DNA of 34,810 nucleotides from Methylocucumis oryzae (lineage in GTDB: Bacteria; Pseudomonadota; Gammaproteobacteria; Methylococcales; Methylomonadaceae). Under the pieces are notes generated by a model. The model searched no databases, was not told the origin of the DNA, and saw only the letters and a list, made by a program, of their open reading frames with translations. The position numbers and the translations under genes were made by a program. The stretch is taken from positions 1-34,810 of the forward strand of contig NZ_LAJX01000187.1 in assembly GCF_000963695.1 (NCBI RefSeq), read 5' to 3'. How positions within the stretch are numbered: the first letter of the stretch is position 1; each line of letters starts with the position of its first letter. This document shows positions 8,258-18,191 of this stretch, piece by piece.

Positions 8258-8284
8258 GATATATGAGGCAAGAAGATTCAGATC

Positions 8285-8410
8285 GCCCAACATAAATTAG
8301 CCATCCGTGTGACGCAAAACATTACATTACACCGTTGGCTAAATACTTTTTAATCAATAAAATGTTATTTATTTAAAATTTCTAGCAAAATTTAGCACAT
8401 CCTAAAATTA
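8285..8410. other. Presumed attI region between intI and cassette 1
   Basis: The interval separates the divergent intI start (8411) and the first cassette. The core site on the minus strand is GTTGGGC (8285-8291), fitting GTTRRRY, and marks the attI/cassette 1 junction. The remaining about 120 bp is AT-rich and would hold the intI promoter and the cassette promoter, but I cannot point to convincing -35/-10 pairs. I saw no clear LexA box. Confidence 0.6.
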
Positions 8411-9400
8411 ATGCAATATACATCACAGAATTTTTCTGCACAGCCGCCTAAGTTGCTTGATCAGGTGCGGGCAATGACGTTTTTAAGCATTACAGCATCC
8501 GCACCGAACAAGCTTATACGGACTGGATTAGGCGTTTTTATTTTGCATTTTGGTAAAAAGCATCCGCGCGAGATGGGGGCTAGCGAGGTGAGCCAGTTTT
8601 TAACGCATTTGGCGGTGGCTGGTCGAGTGTCGGCGTCCACACAAAACCAGGCACGTTGCGCGTTATTGTTTCTTTACCGAGAGGTTCTGGAAATCGAGTT
8701 ACCTTGGCTAGATGATGTCGAGCAGGCTAAAACGCCTAAGTGCTTGCCGGTGGTGTTAAATCGCGATGAGGTGCAAGCGATTTTATCGAGGCTGTCGGGT
8801 ACGCATTGATTGGTTGCCAGCTTGTTGTACGGCACGGGGATGCGGATTTTAGAATGCTTACGGCTTAGGGTTAAAGATGTGGATTTTAAGCGGCGTGAGA
8901 TTTTAATTCGTGATGCCAAAGGGCATAAAGACAGAGTGACGATGTTACCAACGACGCTGGTGGCGGTTTTACAGACACATTTGCAACAGGTGAAGTTGTT
9001 GCATGACAGTGACTCAGCGCAAGGCTTTGGCGAAGTGTACTTGCCATTTGCTCTGGAGCGTAAATATCCCAATGCGGCACGAGAATGGGGTTGGCAGTAT
9101 GTATTTCCTGCCGCACATTTGTCGGTAGACCCGCGCAGCGGCAAGACGCGGCGTCACCATGTACAGGAGCAAGCCATTCAACGGGCAATCAAACAAGTCG
9201 TGCGTGATGCTGGTTTGACTAAGCCCGCCACGCCACATACCCTGCGGCATTCTTTCGCAACGCATTTATTAGAATCTGGCTATGACATCCGCACAGTACA
9301 GGAGTTATTGGGACATAGCGATGTGTCTACGACCATGATTTACACGCATGTATTGAATAAAGGCGGCAAAGGCGTTAATAGTCCGCTGGATGTGTTGTAA
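8411..9400 (+). pseudogene. intI: Integron integrase IntI, interrupted by an in-frame TGA
   Basis: Tyrosine recombinase that would integrate and excise gene cassettes at attI and attC. The integron-specific extra segment is present ([20 protein letters not shown], then [12 protein letters not shown]). Catalytic residues are all visible: Arg in LLYGTGMR, His-x-x-Arg in [14 protein letters not shown], His in [11 protein letters not shown] and the Tyr in IYTHV. Codon 133 is TGA (8807-8809), where the family has Arg (HRL); CGA to TGA is one transition. Two T5 runs (8480-8484, one base short; 8535-8539, one too many) shift about 50 bases out of frame; the hidden frame reads KHYSIRTEQAYTDWIRRF, the expected N-terminal helix. 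The homopolymer pair is probably a sequencing error; the TGA is not explained that way. It is transcribed divergently from the cassettes, as in classical integrons. Confidence 0.88.
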
Positions 9401-9560
9401 CAGCTTTACAGCGTTTCATATACTGGAGGATTAATCAACTTCTGTTAAACTTGGCACCGCTTAGGCCGTTACGTTTGTACTTTACAGCTTACTGCTTGAA
9501 GAAACACCTAGTTAAACTAATTGCTACTGCTCTCTATCACCCTCTTGCTAGACAAATCCT

Positions 9561-11457
9561 ATGCTTATTCCTCGCCGCCCATTGTTTACACTTAACGTTT
9601 GCATTGCCGTGATTTTGACCGGATGCCAAACCCAACAAATTGCTGTGGATTATCCTGACGCTGAGACCAATACCGATAATAAACAAGCGACGCATACGCG
9701 TTCTTTTCAAGCATTACCAGGCTTTGCCAGCATTGACGGCGATGATTTCTATGTGCGCTTAGTGTCGGATTTTGAGGCAAAAGGGCAAAAACGTGATTAA
9801 GCAAGAATGTGATAACTTGTCTTCATCGTTTAAAAAAAATAACTTGTCTTCAGCGCTAATTTTTAAAGTGCAAAATACTCGGCTAAAGTTTAGCAATGAA
9901 GTACCAGGCTATTCTTATCAAACCACGGCGGGGAGTTGTAATTACACCTTCGATGCTAAAAAGCTGTATTTAACGCCTTGGTTGCGTTTAGATGTCGGCA
10001 AAGACACCTCGGTTGATTACAGTCTTTATGCTTATAGCAGTAGCGATGTTGATACGGCTAAAGTGGTTAAAAATGTCACTGCTGCCAGTAGTTTGTTAGC
10101 GTTTACCGGTGTGGGCATGGGCGTTGCGGTACTCGGCCAAGTTGCTGGGCAATGGTTTAATGCCAACCCACAAAATCAAACAACCAGCGCGACGTCACCT
10201 AATGTGAGTCAAAGCACCGAATCGCATACTATGCCGCCGTTTGTTAGTTACACCAATACCACCGGCACGTTAAAAGACACGGTGTTCAAAATTAATGTCG
10301 TGGCTGAAGGAGGACTCAGTCTATTAGGCAAAGAAGCTAAGCCATTTGGTGAATTAAGGCTTTACCCTGAACTTACGCCTTCGTTGTTTTTAAAGACGAA
10401 TGCTAATGGCCTTCCTGACGCACATGATTTGTCATGGGCGGAAATCAATGCGACGCCGGTCAAATCTGCGTCCGGTGATATTAATTTGCAGCAATTGATT
10501 GAGCAATCAAACCATCCGGAAAAACCTAATTTAACGCCTGATTGGCAGAATTACGACGACGTGCATAGCCAATGCCGTAAGTTAAAACGCGTGTTAAAAG
10601 ACTTAGGATTTAACAAGTTTGACCGCAATGTCTATCTTTATTACTTCTTGGCTAACAGCACAGATTGGCTTAATTACAATATTTCAGCGCAAAAAGTCCA
10701 AGACGAGTCTATTAATACTAAAACCTTGCAAAAATACCGCAGTAAAAACTTCGCTCAATGCTTAGTGACAGAAGACTATAACGTGATGAAAGCGATGGGA
10801 TTGTTTGTTAACAATGACACGGATTGGGGGCAAATGGGCGATACTAGTCAGAAAAAAGCCCAGTTTTTTGCGCCGTTACAAGCGATTGAGCGTCAACTTG
10901 TCGCCGTTTTAAAACAAACGCAACCGGCCGAAATGGCAAGCCAGCTTTATCCGTTGCTAAGCAGTGCTGAGAAAGGCGAGGGTACGGTATTGTTACAAAA
11001 TCGTTTAGGCGCATTCGGTTTAGAAAAGTTATTAGAACCAGAACAAGTCGTGGTTGCCCAGCCTGTATCGGCGACGGGTACATCACCTGAAGCGGTAACA
11101 CCTGCGCCAACGCCCGTTCAAGCGCCAGTGATACCCGGTGCAGGCATTATTATTACTGCACAGCAATTAGCGCAGGTATTGTCGGGTTTAGCCATTAACG
11201 AGCTGAGCTGCGCGCGCATTATTCCAGAGCAACTAGACAAGTCATCGGCTAACACCGGCATTTTATTATTTACTACGCAAGCTAATAGTCCTAGAGCAAA
11301 AGGTGGTGCGTTAGAGTTTGAGTTTTCTGCCGGTAAAATAAATCGTATTGCCTTTCAAGCACCCAGTTATCGTGACTTTGAGCAACACGTTAAAGACCAT
11401 CCAGAGCTAGGCGAATGCAGGATAGAACCGGCATTGCTAGCTAGATTACATGAATAG
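9561..11457 (+). CDS. Large lipoprotein of unknown function (one frameshift)
   Basis: The N-terminus has a lipoprotein signal: basic MLIPRRP, a hydrophobic core and the lipobox ILTGC, so cleavage and lipidation before Cys22 are expected. The first frame ends at 9800, but the same protein continues in the next frame; the switch lies in the homopolymer-rich stretch 9779-9791, where one G less gives EAKGKNVIKQEC. The joined product is about 631 residues. A short hydrophobic stretch (SLLAFTGVGMGVAVLGQV) lies in the first third, and a Pro-rich linker (PVSATGTSPEAVTPAPTPVQ) precedes the C-terminal about 115 residues. I recognise no family. It stands alone between intI and the convergent uvrD. Codon use resembles its neighbours. 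Confidence 0.75.
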
Positions 11458-11483
11458 AAGGGTGTGAATCTGCTTGAACAGCA

Positions 11484-11506
11484 AAAACACCGCCTAATGG
11501 TGTTTT
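11484..11506. terminator. Bidirectional terminator between lipoprotein gene and uvrD
   Basis: A perfect 8-bp stem AAAACACC / GGTGTTTT with a 7-base loop stands between two convergent genes. The A-rich 5' arm and T-rich 3' arm make it plausible for both strands, although the T-run is only four bases. Confidence 0.65.
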
Positions 11507-11532
11507 AAGCGGATCTGCTGAGATACCGGGCG

Positions 11533-13710
11533 TTATACTTCCAGCTTAGCATAGGCCACCATTAACCATTTAACGCCGACAGGCTGACCTTGTTTTCCGG
11601 CGAAGTTAATTTGCAAGCGTTCTTGAGCGCCTTCGCCTTCGATTTGAAGAATAATGCCTTCACCAAAGGTTGCATGAACCACTCGCTGTCCCAGTTTAAA
11701 TTGGCTAGTGCTGGCGGTAAAAGGCGATGGTGGTTTTCTGGTGTGTATGGGTTGGCTTTCTATGTTGCCGCGCATACGCACTTCGCGTAGGCATTCATCC
11801 GGTAATTCCCGAATAAAGCGTGAGCGGTTAGCCGATGTCGCCCGGCCATAGAGCCGTCTGGATTCGGCATAGGTTAAATACAATTCCTGCATAGCTCGTG
11901 TTATGCCTACATAGCACAGCCGACGCTCTTCCTCTATGCGTTTGACATCTTCTAGTGATTGTTGTGAAGGGAATAAGCCTTCTTCCATGCCCACGATAAA
12001 GACTTGCTTAAACTCTAGTCCTTTAGCTGAATGTAAAGTCATTAACTGCACGGCGTCAGTATGCTCGTCAGCTTGGCTGTCGCCAGATTCTAATGACGCA
12101 TGGGCTAGAAACATATCGAGTTCGCTAAACACTTCATCAGGATATTGCTCTAAACTAAAAGCGCGCGCGGCGTTGACTAATTCTTTTAAGTTTTCTATTT
12201 TTTCGTCACCCGATTCAACTTTGGGATTTTGGTAAAACGTGACCATGCCAGCTTGTTCAATAACACGTTTAACTTTTTCGTATAGCTCAAATTCGGCAGT
12301 TTCTGAGCGCAACCGCATGATAAGGTTAAAAAACTGATTAAGCGCCGTTACCGTGCGAGCAGAAAAACGTTGTTCGGCACACGCTTTAAGGCCGGCTGAC
12401 CATAATGAGCAAGGCTCAGTATTAGCAATGTTTCTAAGCTCATCAACCGTTCTTTGACCGATACCACGAGTTGGCCAATTAATAATGCGTTCAAATGAGG
12501 CATCATCGTCACGATTTGCAATTAAGCGTAGATACGCTAAGGCATTTTTAATTTCTGCTCTATCAAAAAAGCGTAAGCCGCCGTAGACACGATACGGAAT
12601 GCCGCTATTCATGAGTTTTTCTTCAAATAAGCGGGATTGTGCATTCGAGCGGTATAAAATGGCTGTGTCGCTTAATTGCTCGCCTTGCCGTTGCCAGGTT
12701 TTAATACGGTCTAATACAAAATTAGCTTCGTCTTGTTCATTAAACGCGGCATAAATCCGTAATGGCTCACCTAACTGGCCAGCAGTCCATAATTCTTTGC
12801 CTATACGGTTGCTGTTAGTGCGAATAATGGCATTGGCAGCATTAAGAATATGGCCGGTAGAGCGATAATTTTGTTCGAGTTTAACTAGGCGATGGTTAGG
12901 GTAATGGCGTTGAAAACCATAAATATTTTCAATTTTTGCGCCGCGCCAGCCGTATATCGATTGGTCGTCATCACCAACGACGAATAAATTGTCTAGCTCT
13001 TGGGTTAACAGTCGTAACCAGGCATATTGCAAGCTATTAGTGTCTTGGAATTCATCAACGTGGACGTGTTCAAAACGGTGTTGGTAATGCCTTAATAATT
13101 CTGCATTATCACGCATAAGCTCATGCATTCGTAATAACAATTCAGCAAAATCAACCAGGCCAGATTGGTTGCAGGTGTTTTCGTAAGCTTGATAAATCAA
13201 CAACATTTGTTGTTGCGCCTCGCTATGGGCAACCGTGTGTTTGGCTCTAATACCTTCTTCTTTTTGTCCGTTAATATGCCATAGCACTTGTTTAGCAGGA
13301 TATAAGCTCTCGTCAATCTTCATATCATTGAGAATACGCTTAATGAGCCGCAATTGGTCGCTAGTATCCATAACTTGAAACGTCGCCGGTAAGCCCGCTA
13401 ATTCATAATGACGTCTTAAAATACGGTGTGCAATACCATGAAAAGTACCAACCCACATCGCTTGAGTGGGTAACTGTAGCAAGGCATGTATGCGCTGCTG
13501 CATTTCTTTTGCTGCCTTGTTGGTAAAGGTGACGGCTAAGATATTATGCGGTGATACGCCATTGACTTGAATTTGCCAGGCAATTCTATGGACGAGTACG
13601 CGAGTTTTGCCGCTGCCTGCGCCAGCTAAGATAAGCATAGAATGGCTAGGTGCAGTGACGGCTTCACGTTGCGCGTCGTTTAACGGGTTGATAATAGGGG
13701 TAATATCCAC
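11533..13710 (-). CDS. uvrD: DNA helicase II (UvrD), superfamily 1
   Basis: 3'-5' DNA helicase of nucleotide excision repair and mismatch repair. The 725-residue length matches the family. Motifs in order: Q-motif region (LNDAQREAV), Walker A AGAGSGKT (residues 29-36), motif Ia TFTNKAAKEM, Walker B VDEFQDTN, motif III VVGDDDQSIYGWRGA, motif IV LEQNYRST, motif V LMTLHSAKGLEF, motif VI EERRLCYVGITRAM. The C-terminus carries the Tudor-like domain (GQRVVHATFGEGIIL). The frame is intact. It is convergent with the lipoprotein gene and divergent from the metallophosphatase gene. Confidence 0.96.
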   Translation of the reverse strand: MDITPIINPLNDAQREAVTAPSHSMLILAGAGSGKTRVLVHRIAWQIQVNGVSPHNILAVTFTNKAAKEMQQRIHALLQLPTQAMWVGTFHGIAHRILRRHYELAGLPATFQVMDTSDQLRLIKRILNDMKIDESLYPAKQVLWHINGQKEEGIRAKHTVAHSEAQQQMLLIYQAYENTCNQSGLVDFAELLLRMHELMRDNAELLRHYQHRFEHVHVDEFQDTNSLQYAWLRLLTQELDNLFVVGDDDQSIYGWRGAKIENIYGFQRHYPNHRLVKLEQNYRSTGHILNAANAIIRTNSNRIGKELWTAGQLGEPLRIYAAFNEQDEANFVLDRIKTWQRQGEQLSDTAILYRSNAQSRLFEEKLMNSGIPYRVYGGLRFFDRAEIKNALAYLRLIANRDDDASFERIINWPTRGIGQRTVDELRNIANTEPCSLWSAGLKACAEQRFSARTVTALNQFFNLIMRLRSETAEFELYEKVKRVIEQAGMVTFYQNPKVESGDEKIENLKELVNAARAFSLEQYPDEVFSELDMFLAHASLESGDSQADEHTDAVQLMTLHSAKGLEFKQVFIVGMEEGLFPSQQSLEDVKRIEEERRLCYVGITRAMQELYLTYAESRRLYGRATSANRSRFIRELPDECLREVRMRGNIESQPIHTRKPPSPFTASTSQFKLGQRVVHATFGEGIILQIEGEGAQERLQINFAGKQGQPVGVKWLMVAYAKLEV

Positions 13711-13834
13711 GAGTTATTCTAGGTTTGAGGTGAGGGGCAGTGGTATTGAATAAATGGCTGCGTCTTAATCGTATTGTCACAAAACCAGTTAAGAATGGGC
13801 ATTTTTTATTACTGACTTGATAAAATCTGTGAGT

Positions 13835-14627
13835 ATGAGCATTCAGCACTATAGAACTATTTGGATTTCTGATCTTCATATCGGCTCTACACAATGCCAA
13901 GCCGACGTATTACTGGATTTTCTTAAGTATAACGATAGCGATAAATTATATTTAGTAGGTGATATTATCGATTTTTGGTCGTTATCAAAAAAAAATGTAT
14001 TGGCCAACGTCTCATAATACCGTAATTCAAAAATTATTGCGCAAAAGCTCGACACGGTACGCAGATTATCTATGTACCGGGTAATCATGATGAAAATGTC
14101 CGAGACTATGATAATCATATTTTTGGCGATATTGTGGTCAAAAATTCTGATGTGCATGAGACGGCAGAGGGTAAAAAATTTTTAATCGTACACGGTGATG
14201 AATACGATACGATTGCTAAATACCATGCGTGGGTCGCAAAGTTAGGGTCTACCGGTTATGATTTTTTAATTGATGTTAACCGCGTACTGCGTTTTTTTAG
14301 ACGTTTTGTTTGGCTTGCAATCTAATTTTTCGTTAGCGGCTTATGTGAAATTTAAAGTCAAAAAATGCCGTACAATTTATTTCTGATTATGAACAAAGCA
14401 TTGTTAATACCTTAAAAAATGAGGGATTAGACGGTGTTATCTGCGGCCATATTCATCATGCCGAGATTAAGCAAATCGATGATTTTTTATATGTTAATAC
14501 CGGGGACTTTGTTGAAAGTTGTACGGCGATTGTTGAACTGAATAACGGAGCGTTACAGTTAATTCATTGGCAAAAACAAATGCAACGAGAAAATAAACCG
14601 ACCAATTTATTAAAATTTCCGGTATAA
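13835..14627 (+). CDS. LpxH-like metallophosphatase (UDP-2,3-diacylglucosamine diphosphatase family), at least four frameshifts
   Basis: Calcineurin-like phosphoesterase close to the UDP-2,3-diacylglucosamine diphosphatases of lipid A synthesis. Metal-binding motifs are spread over several frames: WISDLHIGS, YLVGDIIDFWS, YVPGNHDENVRDYD, LIVHGDEYD and VICGHIHHAEI, all in the right order, then NTGDFVESCTAIVE. Frame shifts sit at A9 13987-13995, A4 14043-14046 (three A gives RKARHGT), T4 14303-14306 (three T gives RLFGLQSN) and A6 14360-14365 (five A gives KNAVQFIS). Joined, it is about 263 residues, normal for the family. Start is ATG 13835; an upstream GTG-type extension lacks similarity. This is the most damaged gene in the window, yet all catalytic residues survive, which favours sequencing error over decay. 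Confidence 0.78.
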
Positions 14628-14741
14628 ATACGCTTTATACCGAGCATTGGCATAGCACAGAGAGGGTTTTGTTGGTACTCGCGTAGGCTTTTTCTATAAT
14701 AGCCTCTTAAACGTTCGCCAACATATCGCCGAGTTCTATAG

Positions 14742-15344
<603 letters not shown>

Positions 15345-15348
15345 TACC

Positions 15349-15717
15349 ATGACGCCTGCGCGAATGTGTTATGCCGTTATGCTAACCGGCTTTTTTGGTT
15401 TATTCCTATTGCTGATGTTATGGCCTACGGTTTTACAACCACCTAAATCATTACCTGTTGCGTTAATTTTATTAGTCAGCGTAACGCCATTATTACTACC
15501 TATGCGTGGGCTGTTAAACCAACAGTTAAAGAGCTGTGCAGTCGCGGCTTATATAAGCTTGCTTTACTTTGCTCACGGCAGCGCGAGCTTTTATTACAAT
15601 CCCAACGAACGCGGTTATCTAGCTTTAGAAATTGTTTTAAGCCTGATGTTGTTTATAGGTGCCGCACTTTTTGTCCGTTTCAGCAAACCCTCTTATGGCC
15701 GAACAACTCATCGTTAA
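15349..15717 (+). CDS. DUF2069 family inner membrane protein
   Basis: A 122-residue integral membrane protein with four predicted hydrophobic segments: YAVMLTGFFGLFLLLMLW, LPVALILLVSVTPLLL, AVAAYISLLYFAHGSA and LEIVLSLMLFIGAALFV. Size and pattern, with PxRGLL after the second segment and the conserved FxxGS-like stretch, match the DUF2069 family, which is often found between a WrbA-type gene and a DnaA-like gene in gammaproteobacteria. Its function is unknown. Its end overlaps the hda start by 23 bp. Confidence 0.8.
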   Translation: MTPARMCYAVMLTGFFGLFLLLMLWPTVLQPPKSLPVALILLVSVTPLLLPMRGLLNQQLKSCAVAAYISLLYFAHGSASFYYNPNERGYLALEIVLSLMLFIGAALFVRFSKPSYGRTTHR

Positions 15718-16398
15718 CTTTGAATTTCTTGCCCATCAATCGTTTGCCAGTTTCTTTGCCGGAAATAATGAAGAAATCGTTAATCATTTACGCGCGAGTG
15801 CTGAAGGCTTAGACTCTTTTTTGATTTATCTATGGGGTGCTGAAGGTCTGGGCAAAACCCATTTGCTAAGTGCCAGTTGTAAACACGCACATGGGCTTAA
15901 ACGTAGTGTGTTTTATTTAGACTTAATGCAGGCAAAAGCCGATAACGCCGGTTTATTAATAGGCTTAGATACTTATGATTTAGTGTGTTTAGATAACATA
16001 CATGCGATTGCAGGGATGTTGAATTGGGAGCATGAGTTATTTCATTTTTTTAATTTACCTAGACATGATAAGCAACGTTTTAATCGTTGCGGCGGATTGT
16101 CACCCTTCGCAGTTAAAGCTTAATTTAAACGATTTAACGACACGTTTTAAATTGGGGCTTGACGCTTAAATTACAAAGCTTTAACGACGAACAAATTTTA
16201 GCCGCGTTGCGTTTTAAGGCGACGCACATGGGGTTTGATTTGTCAGAAGCCGCAGCAAAGTTTTTACTAACCCATTACCAAAAAGATTGGGTAGTGTTAT
16301 CGGATTTGCTCGAAAAATTGGCTCATGCTTCATTGGCTAAACAACGTAAGCTAACCTTGAGTTTTGTTAAAAAAGCCTTAATCGATGCCAGCGAATAA
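15695..16398 (+). CDS. hda: DnaA-homologue regulator Hda (two frameshifts)
   Basis: AAA+ protein that, with the DNA-loaded sliding clamp, stimulates ATP hydrolysis by DnaA to prevent re-initiation. The ATG at 15695 opens MAEQLIVNFEF, whose start resembles the Hda clamp-binding N-terminus. Walker A is GAEGLGKTH; a Walker B-like DLVCLDNIHAI follows. The frame changes near 16078-16081 and again at 16152-16153 (AAATTGGGG for AAATGGGG); the middle frame reads VLIVAADCHPSQLKLNLNDL and the last LTLKLQSFNDEQILAALRF through to TAA at 16396-16398, so all of the protein (about 234 residues) is encoded. It overlaps the next gene by 14 bp. Breaks in so important a gene point to sequencing error. Confidence 0.85.
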
Positions 16399-17311
16399 AG
16401 TTTTAATCATAGGTGCAGGGGCGTTAGGCGCTTTTTATGGTAGTTTGTTGGCGAAAGCCGGTGCGGAGGTGGCTATGGTGTGTCGTAGCGATTACGCACA
16501 TGTGCTTAATACGGGTTTTGTCATTAATAGTTATCAATGGGGACAATACGTTTTTAAGCCGCATCAGGTATTGCGTACTGTGCAGGACTATCAAGATACT
16601 GCCGATTATGTCGTGTTATGCACAAAAGTATTGCCTGAGTTAAATCGTGTCGAGTTATTACGGCCTGTTGTCGCTGAAACGAGCACGATTGTCTTTATCC
16701 AAAATGGTGTGGCGATTGAAGCTGAGCTAAGCCACGCGTTTCCTGAGCATGAGATTATCAGCGGTCTGGCGTTTATTTGCTGTAATCGTATTGAACCAGG
16801 CAAGATAGAGCATTTAGCTTATGGTCGTTTAACGTTAGGCAGTGTCAAAAATGCAGTAAGCCCTGCTACTGAACAGTTAGTGGGTTTATTTCAACAAGCA
16901 GGCGCAACCTGTGTTGCAAGCGCAAATATTATTGCCGAACGTTGGGTAAAATGCTTATGGAATGCTGCATTTAACCCTTTATCGGTGTTATCAGGTGGTT
17001 TATCTACGTTAGCGATTATTCAAACACAAGAACAGTTAGTTAGGCATATTATGCTCGATGTGCTTAAGGTTGCGAATGCTTGTGGCTATAGGTTAGGTCT
17101 TGAGTTAATCGAAACCAATATTGCCAATACCCATGCGATGCCCGCCTATAAAACCAGTATGTTATTGGATTATGAGCGCGGCCAGCCTATGGAAACCGAG
17201 GCTATTTTGGGTAATGCGGTCAGAGCCGGACAAGCCGCTAATATAGAAACGCCTTATTTAGCGACGCTTTATGCGCTAATGAAGCTCACGGAATTGCGAC
17301 TTAGCAAGTAA
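16385..17311 (+). CDS. panE: 2-dehydropantoate 2-reductase (ketopantoate reductase) family
   Basis: NADPH-dependent reductase that makes pantoate for coenzyme A. The N-terminal Rossmann motif is LIIGAGALGAFYGSLLAKAG (residues 7-26), followed by CTKVLPELN and FIQNGV, the usual NADPH/substrate segments. The C-terminal helical domain starts with RWVKCLWNAAFNPLSVL, containing the catalytic-type Lys and the Asn. 308 residues, normal. The ATG lies within the end of hda, indicating coupling. Several paralogues of PanE act on other 2-oxo acids, so the exact substrate is inferred. Confidence 0.85.
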   Translation: MPANKVLIIGAGALGAFYGSLLAKAGAEVAMVCRSDYAHVLNTGFVINSYQWGQYVFKPHQVLRTVQDYQDTADYVVLCTKVLPELNRVELLRPVVAETSTIVFIQNGVAIEAELSHAFPEHEIISGLAFICCNRIEPGKIEHLAYGRLTLGSVKNAVSPATEQLVGLFQQAGATCVASANIIAERWVKCLWNAAFNPLSVLSGGLSTLAIIQTQEQLVRHIMLDVLKVANACGYRLGLELIETNIANTHAMPAYKTSMLLDYERGQPMETEAILGNAVRAGQAANIETPYLATLYALMKLTELRLSK

Positions 17312-17336
17312 TCTATAACCTATAACGGAGTCGTTT

Positions 17337-18191
17337 ATGATGCAAGACACGACACTTATTCATCATGGCATCACAATGCCACGTTTTATGTATGGCACAG
17401 CGTGGAAAGAGCAGCAAACCGAGGAGCTAACGTATAAGGCGTTAAAAGCCGGTTTTCGCAGCATCGATACCGCTAACCAACGTAAGCATTATTACGAAGC
17501 CGGTGTGGGTCATGCGCTTAATACGGCGCTACAACAAGGTTGGCTAACACGCTCTGAGCTATTCTTACAAACCAAGTTTACGTTTGCATCTAGCCAAGAC
17601 CATCGTTTGCCTTACGACGTTACTGCTGATTATGCTACGCAAGTGCAGCAATCGTTTGAGAGTTCGTTACAGCACTTACAAACAGACTATATTGATTCGT
17701 ATGTGTTACATGGACCTTATAGTCGTGTGGGTTTAAGCACTATTGATTGGCAAGTTTGGCGAGCGATGGAAGCGTTGTGGCGAGAGCAGCGGGTCAAACT
17801 ATTGGGTGTGTCCAATATCAGTATCGAACAATTACAACTGTTGTTAGAACGCGCTGAAGTAAAGCCTGCATTTGTGCAAAATCGTTGCTATGCGCGCAGA
17901 CAATGGGATGCTGATATTCGTGCTATATGCGCGGAGCATCAAATTATGTATCAAGGTTTTTCGTTATTGACGGCTAATTCTATTGAAATGCAACAGCCTG
18001 CTATCGTAGCGATTGCTAAGCGTTTAGGTTGTCATTTAACGCAGTTGATTTTTAAATTTGCATTAGATGTGAATATGATGCCGCTCACAGGGACAAGCAA
18101 TGAGCAGCACATGCTGGCAGATTTAGCGTGTTTTGAGTTGCAATTAACTGAGGATGATATTCAAACGATTGAAAAAATCGCGTTGCTATGA
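17337..18191 (+). CDS. Aldo/keto reductase
   Basis: TIM-barrel NADPH-dependent oxidoreductase, 284 residues. The catalytic tetrad is recognisable: Asp in RSIDTANQ, Tyr in HYYEAGVG, Lys in LQTKF and His in YVLHGPYS. The NADPH pocket is represented by LLGVSNISIEQL and the late PLTGTSNEQHM. Start ATG 17337 has AACGGAG 7 bases upstream; a second ATG follows directly. Its TGA overlaps the next ATG (ATGA, 18188-18191), so the two are coupled. The substrate cannot be told. Confidence 0.88.
   Translation: MMQDTTLIHHGITMPRFMYGTAWKEQQTEELTYKALKAGFRSIDTANQRKHYYEAGVGHALNTALQQGWLTRSELFLQTKFTFASSQDHRLPYDVTADYATQVQQSFESSLQHLQTDYIDSYVLHGPYSRVGLSTIDWQVWRAMEALWREQRVKLLGVSNISIEQLQLLLERAEVKPAFVQNRCYARRQWDADIRAICAEHQIMYQGFSLLTANSIEMQQPAIVAIAKRLGCHLTQLIFKFALDVNMMPLTGTSNEQHMLADLACFELQLTEDDIQTIEKIALL

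Noticed and set aside
8674-9265. Long minus-strand ORFs opposite intI
   Set aside because: They mirror the coding strand of a well-identified integrase and show no protein-like composition or ribosome sites.
13664-13900. Minus-strand ORF between uvrD and the metallophosphatase gene
   Set aside because: It overlaps both genes, has odd composition, and no plausible start site.
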